From positions 186,001 to 250,000 of the forward strand of contig NZ_CP066167.1 in assembly GCF_016132545.1 (NCBI RefSeq): a stretch of 64,000 bases of DNA, in the 5' to 3' direction. A program made the position numbers and the translations under genes. This document shows positions 1 to 8,071 of the stretch, in pieces. Within the stretch, counting starts at the first letter, position 1. Every line of letters starts with the position of its first letter. The notes beneath the pieces are model-generated. The model saw only the letters and a program-made list of their open reading frames with translations. It did no database searches and was not told the DNA's origin. Source of the stretch: Spongiibacter nanhainus. GTDB taxonomy: Bacteria; Pseudomonadota; Gammaproteobacteria; Pseudomonadales; Spongiibacteraceae.

Positions 1-471
1 ATCCTGAGAGCCGCCCAGCCGGTCATCCGGAGTGCTGTTAAAGCTGAGCAGGCAGAAAACCGTCGAACGGTAAGAAAGATAGTCAACATTTCCTCAGCAG
101 CCGGCATGTTCGGTAATCCCGGCCAGATCAACTACGCCGCTGCCAAAGCTGGGATTATGGGAATGACGATGACACTGGCGAAGGAGTGGGGGCGGTTGAA
201 TACCTGTGTTAACGCTGTGGCTTTCGGTTTGGTTAGTACTCGCTTGACCACCACAACCGCAGACTCCAACACCACCGTTAATATCGATGGTCGGGATCTT
301 AAGATCGGTGTTAATCCAGAGCTGATGACAGCAATGGAAAGTGCCATACCCTTGGGCAGGGCGGGAACGCCAGAAGAGGCAGCTGGCGCTGTCTACATGA
401 TGACTATTCCGGAATCTGATTATGTGAGTGGCCAAACACTACTGTGTTCCGGTGGTCTTACCGGCATATAA
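1..471 (+). CDS. SDR family NAD(P)-dependent oxidoreductase (5' truncated by window edge)
   Basis: The frame is open from base 1, so only about 156 C-terminal residues of a short-chain dehydrogenase/reductase are present. The catalytic region is clear: the serine motif VNISSAAG (codons near 82-105) and the YxxxK pair (Tyr at 133-135, Lys at 145-147). The family's C-terminal pattern GRAGTPEEAAGAVYMM follows, ending in a typical GQTLLCSGG tail. The NAD(P)-binding glycine motif lies outside the window. The stop is 17 bp before the thiolase start, so it belongs to the catabolic operon. In that setting it probably oxidises a hydroxyacyl-CoA or alcohol intermediate; the exact substrate cannot be told. 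Confidence 0.9.
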   Translation: MLRAAQPVIRSAVKAEQAENRRTVRKIVNISSAAGMFGNPGQINYAAAKAGIMGMTMTLAKEWGRLNTCVNAVAFGLVSTRLTTTTADSNTTVNIDGRDLKIGVNPELMTAMESAIPLGRAGTPEEAAGAVYMMTIPESDYVSGQTLLCSGGLTGI

Positions 472-488
472 CTGACTGGGAGCGTGTT

Positions 489-1670
489 ATGACCTTAATA
501 GCGGGTGTGGGCATGGTGCCCTTCAAAAAACCGGGAGCGAGTGCCACTTATATCGAAATGGGTTGTGAGGCAGCCCGGGCAGCTCTGCAGGACGCGTGTG
601 TATCCTACGACAGTGTTCAGCAAGCGATAGTCGGCTATGTCTACGGAGATTCCACGTCGGGGCAGGCGGCAATGTACAGGGTGGGGATGACAGGCATTCC
701 CATCGTTAACGTTAATAACAACTGTTCAACAGGATCGTCGGCACTTTTCATCGCCAGGCAACTGATCGAGTCAGGAGTAGCTGATTGCATATTGGTATTG
801 GGTTTTGAGCAAATGACATCGGGTGCGCTGCAGAGCTATTGGAATGATCGCCCGAACCCTATGGTCAGGTTTGAAGACACGGCAGATAGGCTCTTTCCAG
901 GCAGCAGGGATGTCCCCAGTGCCATTCGCCTGTTTGGCGGAGCAGGGAAGGCGTACCTGGAAAAATTCGATGCCAATGCGGCGTTATTTGCCAAAGTCCG
1001 GGCCAAGGCCAGCAAGCACGCTAGCATGAATCCCTTGGCTGTGTTCCGTCAAATAATGACAGAAGAAGAAGTCATGATGGCGCCAGAGATATGCCCAGGA
1101 GCGGGACTCACACGTTTAATGGCTTGCCCTCCTACCTGTGGTGCCGCTGCCGCTCTATTAGTGAGTGAAGACTTTGCCCAAAAAAATGGCATAAAGCCGG
1201 CCGTAACAATACGAGCGCAGGCTATGACTACCGATACAGCTAGCACATTCGAGTCAGGCTCAATGATGGACTTGGTGGGTTACAGCATGTCCAGAGCTGC
1301 AGCGCAGCAGGTCTATGAGTCGGCAGGTATCGGTCCGGATGCCGTCGATGTGTGTGAACTCCATGACTGCTTCGCGCCTAACGAAGTATTGGCTTATGAG
1401 GCGCTTGGCTTGTGCGCAGAGGGCGATGCCAGTCGCTTTGTATCTGATGGTGATAATACCTATGGCGGTCGATGTGTCACTAATCCCTCTGGAGGGCTGT
1501 TGTCAAAAGGACACCCGCTGGGAGCAACGGGCTTGGCTCAATGCTATGAGTTAGTCCAGCAACTGCGTGGTAGTGCTGAGCAGCGACAAGTCGCCAACGC
1601 GCGCTTGGCCTTGCAACACAATATCGGCCTGGGTGGTGCGGCGGTAGTGACACTCTACGAACGAGTTTAG
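489..1670 (+). CDS. SCP-x-like thiolase (lipid-transfer protein/thiolase family)
   Basis: A 393-residue thiolase-superfamily protein. The nucleophile is Cys79 in NNNCSTGSSAL, followed by His292 in HDCFAPNE and the C-terminal GHPLGATG motif with His342. The HDCF and NPSGG patterns are those of the SCP-x / non-specific lipid-transfer thiolases used to cleave branched-chain, side-chain or steroid-like beta-ketoacyl-CoA esters. The frame is open from 444, but the ATG at 489 is preferred: it follows the SDR stop by 17 bp and gives the normal N-terminus (MTLIAGVGMVPF). The neighbouring SDR and acyl-CoA ligase fit a beta-oxidation-like pathway. The substrate is unknown. Confidence 0.9.
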   Translation: MTLIAGVGMVPFKKPGASATYIEMGCEAARAALQDACVSYDSVQQAIVGYVYGDSTSGQAAMYRVGMTGIPIVNVNNNCSTGSSALFIARQLIESGVADCILVLGFEQMTSGALQSYWNDRPNPMVRFEDTADRLFPGSRDVPSAIRLFGGAGKAYLEKFDANAALFAKVRAKASKHASMNPLAVFRQIMTEEEVMMAPEICPGAGLTRLMACPPTCGAAAALLVSEDFAQKNGIKPAVTIRAQAMTTDTASTFESGSMMDLVGYSMSRAAAQQVYESAGIGPDAVDVCELHDCFAPNEVLAYEALGLCAEGDASRFVSDGDNTYGGRCVTNPSGGLLSKGHPLGATGLAQCYELVQQLRGSAEQRQVANARLALQHNIGLGGAAVVTLYERV

Positions 1671-1702
1671 GCCCCCTTTCACTACATGATAAGGAGCGCG
1701 TT

Positions 1703-2716
1703 ATGAAATTAGTCACCTATTCCGTGGGCAGTGAAAGGTACCGGCTTGGCGCTCTGCGTCAGGATGGCTCTACGGTATTGGATCTTGCTACGGCTGCCCG
1801 ACAAATGAGCAACAGCCAGCCGGACTGCCTGTGTAGCATGCAGGCGCTGATAGAGTCCGGTGAGCAGGGGCTGGATACTGCCAGAGAGTTACTGCAGTCC
1901 GATAGCGATGCAGTTGTGGATATCGACAAAATCATCCTGCATGCGCCACTGCCAAGGCCGGTTTCGGTACGGGATTGTTTGGGCTTTAGTGGACACTTTA
2001 TCAACATGGTACGTCATGTAGTGGCCGGTGGTCGTCTAAAGCGCTTGGACGAATTACTACAAAAGACAACCGGCAAAACCTTGGCTCATCGAATGTCTCC
2101 AGGTGCCTGGCAGAGGCCGCTTTACTACTTTGCGTCCACTGCGTTGGTGGGGCACGGGGCTGAGATTGAGATCCCAGCCTATAGTCAGCTTATGGACTAC
2201 GAGCTTGAGTGGGCGGCTTGTATCGGGAAAAAAGGAAAAAATCTAAAAGCAGATCGGGCAAGCGAGTCGATTTTTGGCTACACCATCTTCAATGATTTCA
2301 CCGCGCGGGATACGCAGATGTTTGATATGAAAACCCGCTTTGGTGTGCAAAAGAGTAAATCCTTCGATGGTTCCAACGTCATGGGGCCGTGTTTAGTCAC
2401 TCGTGACGAAATTCCCGATCCCTACAACTTATCGATGTGGGCCAATGTGAATGGCATTGAGTGGTCACGTGGTAGTACGGCGCAACAGGATTGGTCTTTC
2501 GAGGAGATGATCGAGTACTTGTCCTCCTCAGAGACATTGGAGCCTGGTGAAATGATTTGCTCAGGCACAGTACCCACTGGCTCTGCGAGAGAAATGGGCA
2601 GAGAAATCGTTGCAGGGGACACTATTGAACTTAACGTTCAGGGCATCGGTACCTTAACTAATACTTTGGTGGCGCCGATGTCGTACCAGCCGTTACCAGT
2701 CTGGCAAAAAGCTTGA
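1703..2716 (+). CDS. Fumarylacetoacetate hydrolase family protein
   Basis: A 337-residue FAH-superfamily protein. An N-terminal segment of roughly 90 residues precedes the catalytic FAH domain, which carries the acidic metal-binding motif DYELEWAACIGK (about residue 164), NDFTARD, and GTVPTGSAREMG near the end. Family members cleave C-C bonds of acylpyruvates or decarboxylate or hydrate ring-cleavage products with a divalent metal. A good ribosome-binding site (AAGGAGCG) lies just upstream of the ATG. It sits 32 bp after the thiolase and 33 bp before the cupin gene, in the same operon. The FAH plus cupin pair suggests work on an aromatic ring-fission product; this is inference. Confidence 0.9.
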   Translation: MKLVTYSVGSERYRLGALRQDGSTVLDLATAARQMSNSQPDCLCSMQALIESGEQGLDTARELLQSDSDAVVDIDKIILHAPLPRPVSVRDCLGFSGHFINMVRHVVAGGRLKRLDELLQKTTGKTLAHRMSPGAWQRPLYYFASTALVGHGAEIEIPAYSQLMDYELEWAACIGKKGKNLKADRASESIFGYTIFNDFTARDTQMFDMKTRFGVQKSKSFDGSNVMGPCLVTRDEIPDPYNLSMWANVNGIEWSRGSTAQQDWSFEEMIEYLSSSETLEPGEMICSGTVPTGSAREMGREIVAGDTIELNVQGIGTLTNTLVAPMSYQPLPVWQKA

Positions 2717-2749
2717 CGCACTATTTGGTTTACAGGTGAGGAGAGAAAA

Positions 2750-3283
2750 ATGATAAATAAGCGCTATGTAGTAGGTCTTGACGAAAACGGCGTGGCCGAT
2801 ATTTTACACGAGGCCGACTGGAGTGAGTTCACGCCCGTAGTCCCTGGTATGCTCGAGGGCCGAGAAATCTGGAAGAACTACCAGACTCCTGCTGACTTGA
2901 GTGGTCGGGACGACCCCGGTCTGGAGCCAATGCACCATGAGCCGCCCGATGGCGGAGCTATTTTTCGGGTACTGACGTTTCACCCCACATCGGACCAGCT
3001 TACTCACGATGTCGCCCTACAGGCTCACTCAGTGATGGAAAGCGATCACGTGCCCAGCAGTGCCGACCTTTCCAAGGCTAAGCACCCTTCAATGCATAAA
3101 ACAGACACGCTCAATTATTTTTACGTGGCGTCGGGTGAGATATGGATGCTGACGGAAGGGCGCGACGTCAAGGTAAGACAAGGGGATGTCATCGTGCAAA
3201 AGGGGTGTATGCATGGCTGGAATAACGATGGGGATGAACCTTGTACCATCATCGCTGTGCTGATAGATGCTATTCCCGTTTAG
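2750..3283 (+). CDS. Cupin domain-containing protein
   Basis: A 177-residue single-cupin protein. The conserved beta-barrel is in the C-terminal half: cupin motif 1 is around residues 105-130 (HKTDTLNYFYVASGEIW) and motif 2 is GDVIVQKGCMHGWNN. The first part is family-specific. The ribosome-binding site GGTGAGGAGAG lies just upstream. Small cupins of this kind in aromatic catabolic operons may be dioxygenases, isomerases or hydroxylase-associated proteins; the metal-binding residues do not settle which. It ends 16 bp before the acyl-CoA ligase start. Confidence 0.85.
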   Translation: MINKRYVVGLDENGVADILHEADWSEFTPVVPGMLEGREIWKNYQTPADLSGRDDPGLEPMHHEPPDGGAIFRVLTFHPTSDQLTHDVALQAHSVMESDHVPSSADLSKAKHPSMHKTDTLNYFYVASGEIWMLTEGRDVKVRQGDVIVQKGCMHGWNNDGDEPCTIIAVLIDAIPV

Positions 3284-3299
3284 TGTGTCGGTGAGCGCG

Positions 3300-4835
3300 A
3301 TGAAATATCGAAACTACTCTGCATTTAACGTTGCCAGTTATCTGGATCAGGCGGCGTCTCGCTCTCCTTCGGCGGTGGCCTTGTGCGAGGATGATCAACA
3401 CCAATTAACCTTTGCTGAGCTCGATGAGCGGGTCACTGCCTTGAGCGAGCAGTTTGTGAATACGGTAAAACTCAGGCCGGGAGATCGAGTGGCACTTTTC
3501 GCCTCAAATCGCATCTCTTATATCGAGGTGATGTTGGCATGCTGGAGAGCGAACCTGGTGGTAGTGCCAATCAATTTTCAGCTACACCCTGAAGAGGTTG
3601 ACTATATCGTTAATGATAGTGGTGCCAAGTTGTGCCTTGCGGCTGGCGAGGCGCTCGCTAATTTGAATGATACGGCGAAAAAACACGGAACACGCTGTGT
3701 GTATGCCAGTATCGATGATCCCGAAAGTTGGTCTGAGGCCGACAGTCAACATAGCGACGGTGGCGATAGCGATCTGGCATGGCTGTTCTATACCAGTGGC
3801 ACAACGGGCAAGCCCAAAGGGGTGATGATTAGCCATGAAAACCTACGGCAGATGGTGTTGAATTATTTCACCAATATCGAGCAGATCAACGGCGATGACA
3901 GTATTCAACATTATGGGCCCTTGTCTCATGCCAGTGGATTCTATGTGTTACCTCACCTCATGCGGGGTGCCACCAATGTTGTGGTAAAGCAGTTGTCGCC
4001 AACCATCGATACCATATTGATGCTTGCCGAGCAGTTCGGGCCGGTAACCTTCTTTATGGCCCCTACCTCCCTGCAGCGTTTGGTGGCGGATATACCCCAG
4101 CCACTGGACACAAATCTTATCCGCACTATTGCCACCGGAGGTGGAACGCTCCACGTCCCACTTGCGCGGCGCATAGATCACCTGCTTCCCGGAAAACTCG
4201 CCCAGGTTTATGGGCAAGGCGAGTCGCCAATGACGATTTCTGTGATGCCTGCTGACGAACTGAGGCAGGCAGCACAGCGTGGAGATGATTCACAGTTGAG
4301 GTCGGTTGGTCGAGCTTTTAGCGGCATCGAGGTTTCTCTGCGAGATGAAAAGGGTGGTTTTGTTGAGGGCGGGGCAGTCGGAGAGATCGTTGTCCGCGGA
4401 CCGACGGTAATGAAGGGCTACTGGCAACGACCTGAAGCCACCGAAAAAGCGATTCGTGACGGATGGTTGTACACCGGAGACATCGGCAGTTTCGATGAGC
4501 AAGGTTACCTGACCTTGCTGGATCGATCAAAAGACGTGGTGATTAGCGGTGGGATGAATATTTACTCGCGGGAAATTGAAGACCTGCTTATGGACCATCC
4601 CGCCGTCCATGAGGTCGCGATTGTTGGCGTTCCCGATCCGGAATGGGGAGAGGCCGTGGTGGCTTGCATCGCCCTGGTGCCAAGTGGCCAGGCCTGTGAT
4701 GAAGACTTGGATGCACTGTGTTTGCAGCATTTGGCCCGCTTCAAGCGTCCAAAACGCTATGTTTACTTTGAATCTTTACCAAAAAATAACTATGGCAAGA
4801 TTCTAAGCGCGAGCTGCGGGAAAAGGCGATCGTAA
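3300..4835 (+). CDS. Class I adenylate-forming acyl-CoA synthetase (fatty-acid/aryl-CoA ligase), C-terminus altered by a frameshift
   Basis: A 511-residue ANL-superfamily ligase. The P-loop is YTSGTTGKPKG (about residues 163-173), followed by YGQGESP, YTGDIG and LDRSKDVVISGGMNIY, and the catalytic lysine in NYGKIL. It activates a carboxylic acid as acyl-AMP and then acyl-CoA, probably the entry step for this operon's substrate. The frame opens at 3267 within the cupin gene, but the ATG at 3300 is preferred. After GKIL the frame diverges into SASCGKRRS. Adding one A at 4805/4806 restores the family's usual KRELREKA ending, with a stop at 4841-4843. The catalytic lysine lies before the break, so activity could survive. 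Confidence 0.88.
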   Translation: MKYRNYSAFNVASYLDQAASRSPSAVALCEDDQHQLTFAELDERVTALSEQFVNTVKLRPGDRVALFASNRISYIEVMLACWRANLVVVPINFQLHPEEVDYIVNDSGAKLCLAAGEALANLNDTAKKHGTRCVYASIDDPESWSEADSQHSDGGDSDLAWLFYTSGTTGKPKGVMISHENLRQMVLNYFTNIEQINGDDSIQHYGPLSHASGFYVLPHLMRGATNVVVKQLSPTIDTILMLAEQFGPVTFFMAPTSLQRLVADIPQPLDTNLIRTIATGGGTLHVPLARRIDHLLPGKLAQVYGQGESPMTISVMPADELRQAAQRGDDSQLRSVGRAFSGIEVSLRDEKGGFVEGGAVGEIVVRGPTVMKGYWQRPEATEKAIRDGWLYTGDIGSFDEQGYLTLLDRSKDVVISGGMNIYSREIEDLLMDHPAVHEVAIVGVPDPEWGEAVVACIALVPSGQACDEDLDALCLQHLARFKRPKRYVYFESLPKNNYGKILSASCGKRRS

Positions 4836-4901
4836 GTACTTAGGCGTTCAGTGTGGATATGGGGCCTCCCAGACCTCTGATCAGTCAGGGCCCTACTAGG
4901 T

Positions 4902-7425
4902 TTAGGGCTTCCAGGAAAAGGTCACCCCGTAGGTCTGGGGCATGCCAGTGTAGCGACCTATGGTATCGAGTTGGTTGGTGACGTTGTTGTAGTAGTACTC
5001 GTCGGTGAGGTTGCGACTCCACAGTGTCAGCGACCAGGGGCCTCCGGTGGGGGCCAGTCCAAGTCGGGCGTTAATCAAGGCGTAGTCATCGATAAAGAAG
5101 CGGGGGTCTTTCTCCAGCGACGCGTTGGTCTCTGCCCGGTAGTTGTAGTCGGCGCCCACCGACACTTCATAGCGCTCAAACACGGGCAGCACGTAATCGA
5201 GGATTAGCACGTATTCCCACTGGGGCTGTAGTTAAAGGGTTTGCCGGCAAAGTCGAATTCATTGCCATCGCTGTCGCCACTGACAAACTCGATGACTTCG
5301 GTATCCAGATACGAGGCCGAGAAGCTGACAAACAAGCCCTCCAGCGGAGTGGCCTTGATATCCAACTCGGCGCCGGTGACTTCTGATTCCGGTGCGTTGC
5401 GCAGGATGGGTAGGGCGCCAAAGATGGGGTCGCGGAAGTTGGTCTTCAGCTGCTTGTCTTTGTACTGGTAGTGGAATACCGCGGTGTTGACCTGCAGGCT
5501 GGGGTTGAACTTGATCTTGGCACCGATCTCGAGAGCGTCCAGCCGTTCTTGGGTGGCCGGCTCAAATTGGGCGGAGTCGGAGATGTTGATTAGCGGAAGC
5601 TGCCGGATTTGTAGCCCCGGCTCAAGGCGGTATAGAACATGGCGTCATCATTGTAGAGCCAGTCCAAAGCGATGCGACCAGAGAGGTTGTCCTCCGACAG
5701 ACTGCCGGTGTAGAGACCGGGCCGACGGGTCTCGCTGTCCAGGGTAAAGCAGCCGCCGCGCTCGGCGGTGCCGGGCGCATAACCGGCCAGGGGTGATTGC
5801 AACAGGCTCAATGCAGTAAAAGCCGTGCTCAGACCGGCTCCTTCATTGGTGGCGCCGGCGCGCTCCTGACCGGCACCGGGACTGTCCTCCACATTGACGT
5901 CTCTGGAGCAGCCTTTGAAATCCCGTTGCTCGTCGGTATAGCGGGCGCCGAGGGTCAGCTTCAGATCGTCGGTGAAGCGCCACTCGGCGTGACCGAATAC
6001 CGCGGCGGTTTCCGCCACCTGCGTGCCGCCAAGCCGGAGCGGTTATCCAGTATGGCAAAACCATCGGGGGGAAGAGGGGAATACTCTCGGGCAGGCCCAC
6101 GGGGAAGATAATACTGACGTTCTCGTGGTAGAAGGCGCTGAAACTTCGTCGACCTCGTCTTCGCTGTAATTAACCCCAAGTTGCCAGAACCAGGCGTCGC
6201 TGGGCGTACTGGCCAGGCGCACTTCCACATTGTGGTAGTCGGTGGTGGCAAATACGCTGCGCTCGGTGTTCTCGGTATCCACGCCGGATTGAGGAATGAA
6301 ACTGCCGTCGGATTCAAACTGGCCGATGGAGGCCAGGGCATACAGGGTGGTGATGTCGCTGAGGTTCCATTCGGCGCGGATACCACCGGAGATAAACTGG
6401 TCGTCCAGCTGGAAGTTGAGCCCGGTGTTGGGCCAGTCCGCCAGGGTATTGTCATCGGTATCGGGGTCGACGGTGGGATAGTTGGCCACATTGGGGTGAA
6501 CGGCCAGTTCGCCCAAAATCACGTTCTGCGACTCCACATCGATAACCTGAAGCCCCTGGGGCTCGGAGCGATCCCGCCAGCCGTCGAGATGGCCGCGCAG
6601 CAGCAGGTCGTTGCTGGCCTGCCAATCCAGTGTGGCGCGAAACGCCGTTTTGTCCTGCTCACCCAGCTCGTCATAGCCAAAGCGACCGTAGGGGCCACCC
6701 AGGTCGCGACCGGTCTTGCCGTTGTAATTGGGGCTGTCGGGATGGCGGGTGTTGCTCTTTTGCCAACCTTCGCTGGCGTGGATTTGCCGGTAGGCAACCC
6801 GTGCGCTAAGGGTGTCGGTGAGGGGGCCGCTGACGAAGGCTTCCAGCTCTTTGGTGTCGTAGCGGCCGTAACCCAGCTCGACGCCGTAGACGAAACTGTC
6901 GGTGGGAAGCTCAGTAATGTAGTTAATGGCGCCGCCGGTCGTATTGCGGCCGTAGAGGGTTCCCTGGGGCCCCTTCAACACTTCCACCCGGCTGATATCA
7001 AGGTTGGCGCCCTTGCTCATAATGGGGAAGGGCAGGTTGAATTCGTTGATATACACACCCACAGTGGCGCTGGCGGTCTGACTGTTCTCGTTAAAACCGA
7101 CGCCGCGCAGAGTATAAATAGGGGTATTAAAACCGCCATCGGCGTATGAGAAGCCCGGCACCAGTTTGCCCAAGTCCCGTGTATCGGTGATGCCCAACAC
7201 ATCGAGATCGTCGCCGCTGTAGGTGGCGATAGCTAATGGAATGTGGTCGGCGCCCTCTTCGCGCTTTTGGGCGACGACGATGACTTCTTCCAGGGTGAGT
7301 CGAGAGCGGTTGATTTTTTCCGGCTGGGGGGCGCTTTGGGCGATAGCCTCCAGCGCGAAAGATGTTGCTAATCCCAGAGCAAAAACGCGACTGCAACGCA
7401 GTGAGCGTGAAACGATATTGAGCAC
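4902..7425 (-). pseudogene. TonB-dependent outer-membrane receptor, interrupted by five frameshifts
   Basis: The minus strand encodes a TonB-dependent receptor in several frames. The first part (7425 to about 6140) has a signal peptide, a TonB-box region (LEEVIVVAQKRE), the plug domain and the start of the barrel. The middle part (6018-5590) and the end (5210-4902, ending YGVTFSWKP) are barrel. Adding one base at about 6138, 6066-6071, 6027-6037, 5597 and 5222-5225 rejoins everything into one 842-residue protein, a normal length. All five sites are short G/C runs. The GTG at 7425 is preferred as start because GGAGAAAGG lies just before it; a TTG at 7446 is the alternative. It faces the catabolic operon and may import its substrate. 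The breaks are either true decay or sequence error. Confidence 0.85.
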
Positions 7426-7540
7426 CAACCCTTTCTCCAACAACAATTTTTGAGGCAGGTAGCCGGTGCGCTCCCGCCGTTTCTCTTTGGCGGCGCATAA
7501 TAGCGAAATGGACGGGTAATAGGGGCGCTGGAGATAGGCG

Positions 7541-7565
7541 TATTAGTAATATGCTTATTCTAATA
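7541..7565. promoter_or_regulatory. Imperfect palindrome upstream of the TonB-dependent receptor
   Basis: An AT-rich inverted repeat: TATTAGTAATA and TTATTCTAATA flank TGC, with 8 of 11 positions able to pair. It lies about 115 bp upstream of the receptor's GTG start on the minus strand and just downstream of the VOC gene. It could be an operator or part of the promoter. No matching regulator gene is next to it. Confidence 0.35.
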
Positions 7566-7652
7566 ACCAGATAAGGCGCCGTGGTAAGGGCGACACAAGG
7601 ACTGTGCCGCCCGGGTGTTTAGGGCCTATTCACACTAATTGCAATGGGGTAC

Positions 7653-8027
7653 TTACTGGGTCTTAAGGGGCGTGAAGAAATTCAGTTTATTGCCGTCCAG
7701 GTCGCGGATATAGCCGCAGTAGAAAGTGTCCATGCGAGGGCCGGGCTCGCCTTCATTTGTTGCTCCCAGTTCGAGGGCTTTGGCGTGAAGTGCGTCGACT
7801 TGTTCGGCGCTGGCCACCGACAACGCAATCATCACGCCGTTACCTACGGTCGCTTCTTCGCCGTCGTAGGGGTAGCAGATGCAAAACATCTGTCCGCTGT
7901 CGTCCCCCCAGGCTATAAAGCGATCCGCTTTAAACAACTGGCCGCAGCCCATCTCTGCCAACAGAGCGTTGTAAAATTGCTCAGCGCGATCCATATCGCG
8001 GGTGCCCAGCATGGTATATCCGATCAT
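7653..8027 (-). CDS. VOC family protein (glyoxalase/bleomycin-resistance-like)
   Basis: A 124-residue vicinal-oxygen-chelate fold protein. The N-terminus MIGYTMLGTRDMDRAEQFYN and the C-terminus YIRDLDGNKLNFFTP are the two halves of the family's paired beta-alpha-beta-beta-beta signature. Members are metal-dependent lyases, dioxygenases or binding proteins; this short stand-alone type has no assigned substrate. It lies 44 bp downstream of the antiporter gene on the same strand and may share its transcript. Confidence 0.88.
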   Translation of the reverse strand: MIGYTMLGTRDMDRAEQFYNALLAEMGCGQLFKADRFIAWGDDSGQMFCICYPYDGEEATVGNGVMIALSVASAEQVDALHAKALELGATNEGEPGPRMDTFYCGYIRDLDGNKLNFFTPLKTQ

Positions 8028-8071
8028 AGTTAGCTCCTGTCGCGTGTCGTTATGTGCTTTTCAAACATCGT

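Noticed and set aside
6181-7149. 322-codon open frame opposite the TonB-dependent receptor
   Set aside because: Antisense shadow of the receptor, Gly/Val-rich with no domain.
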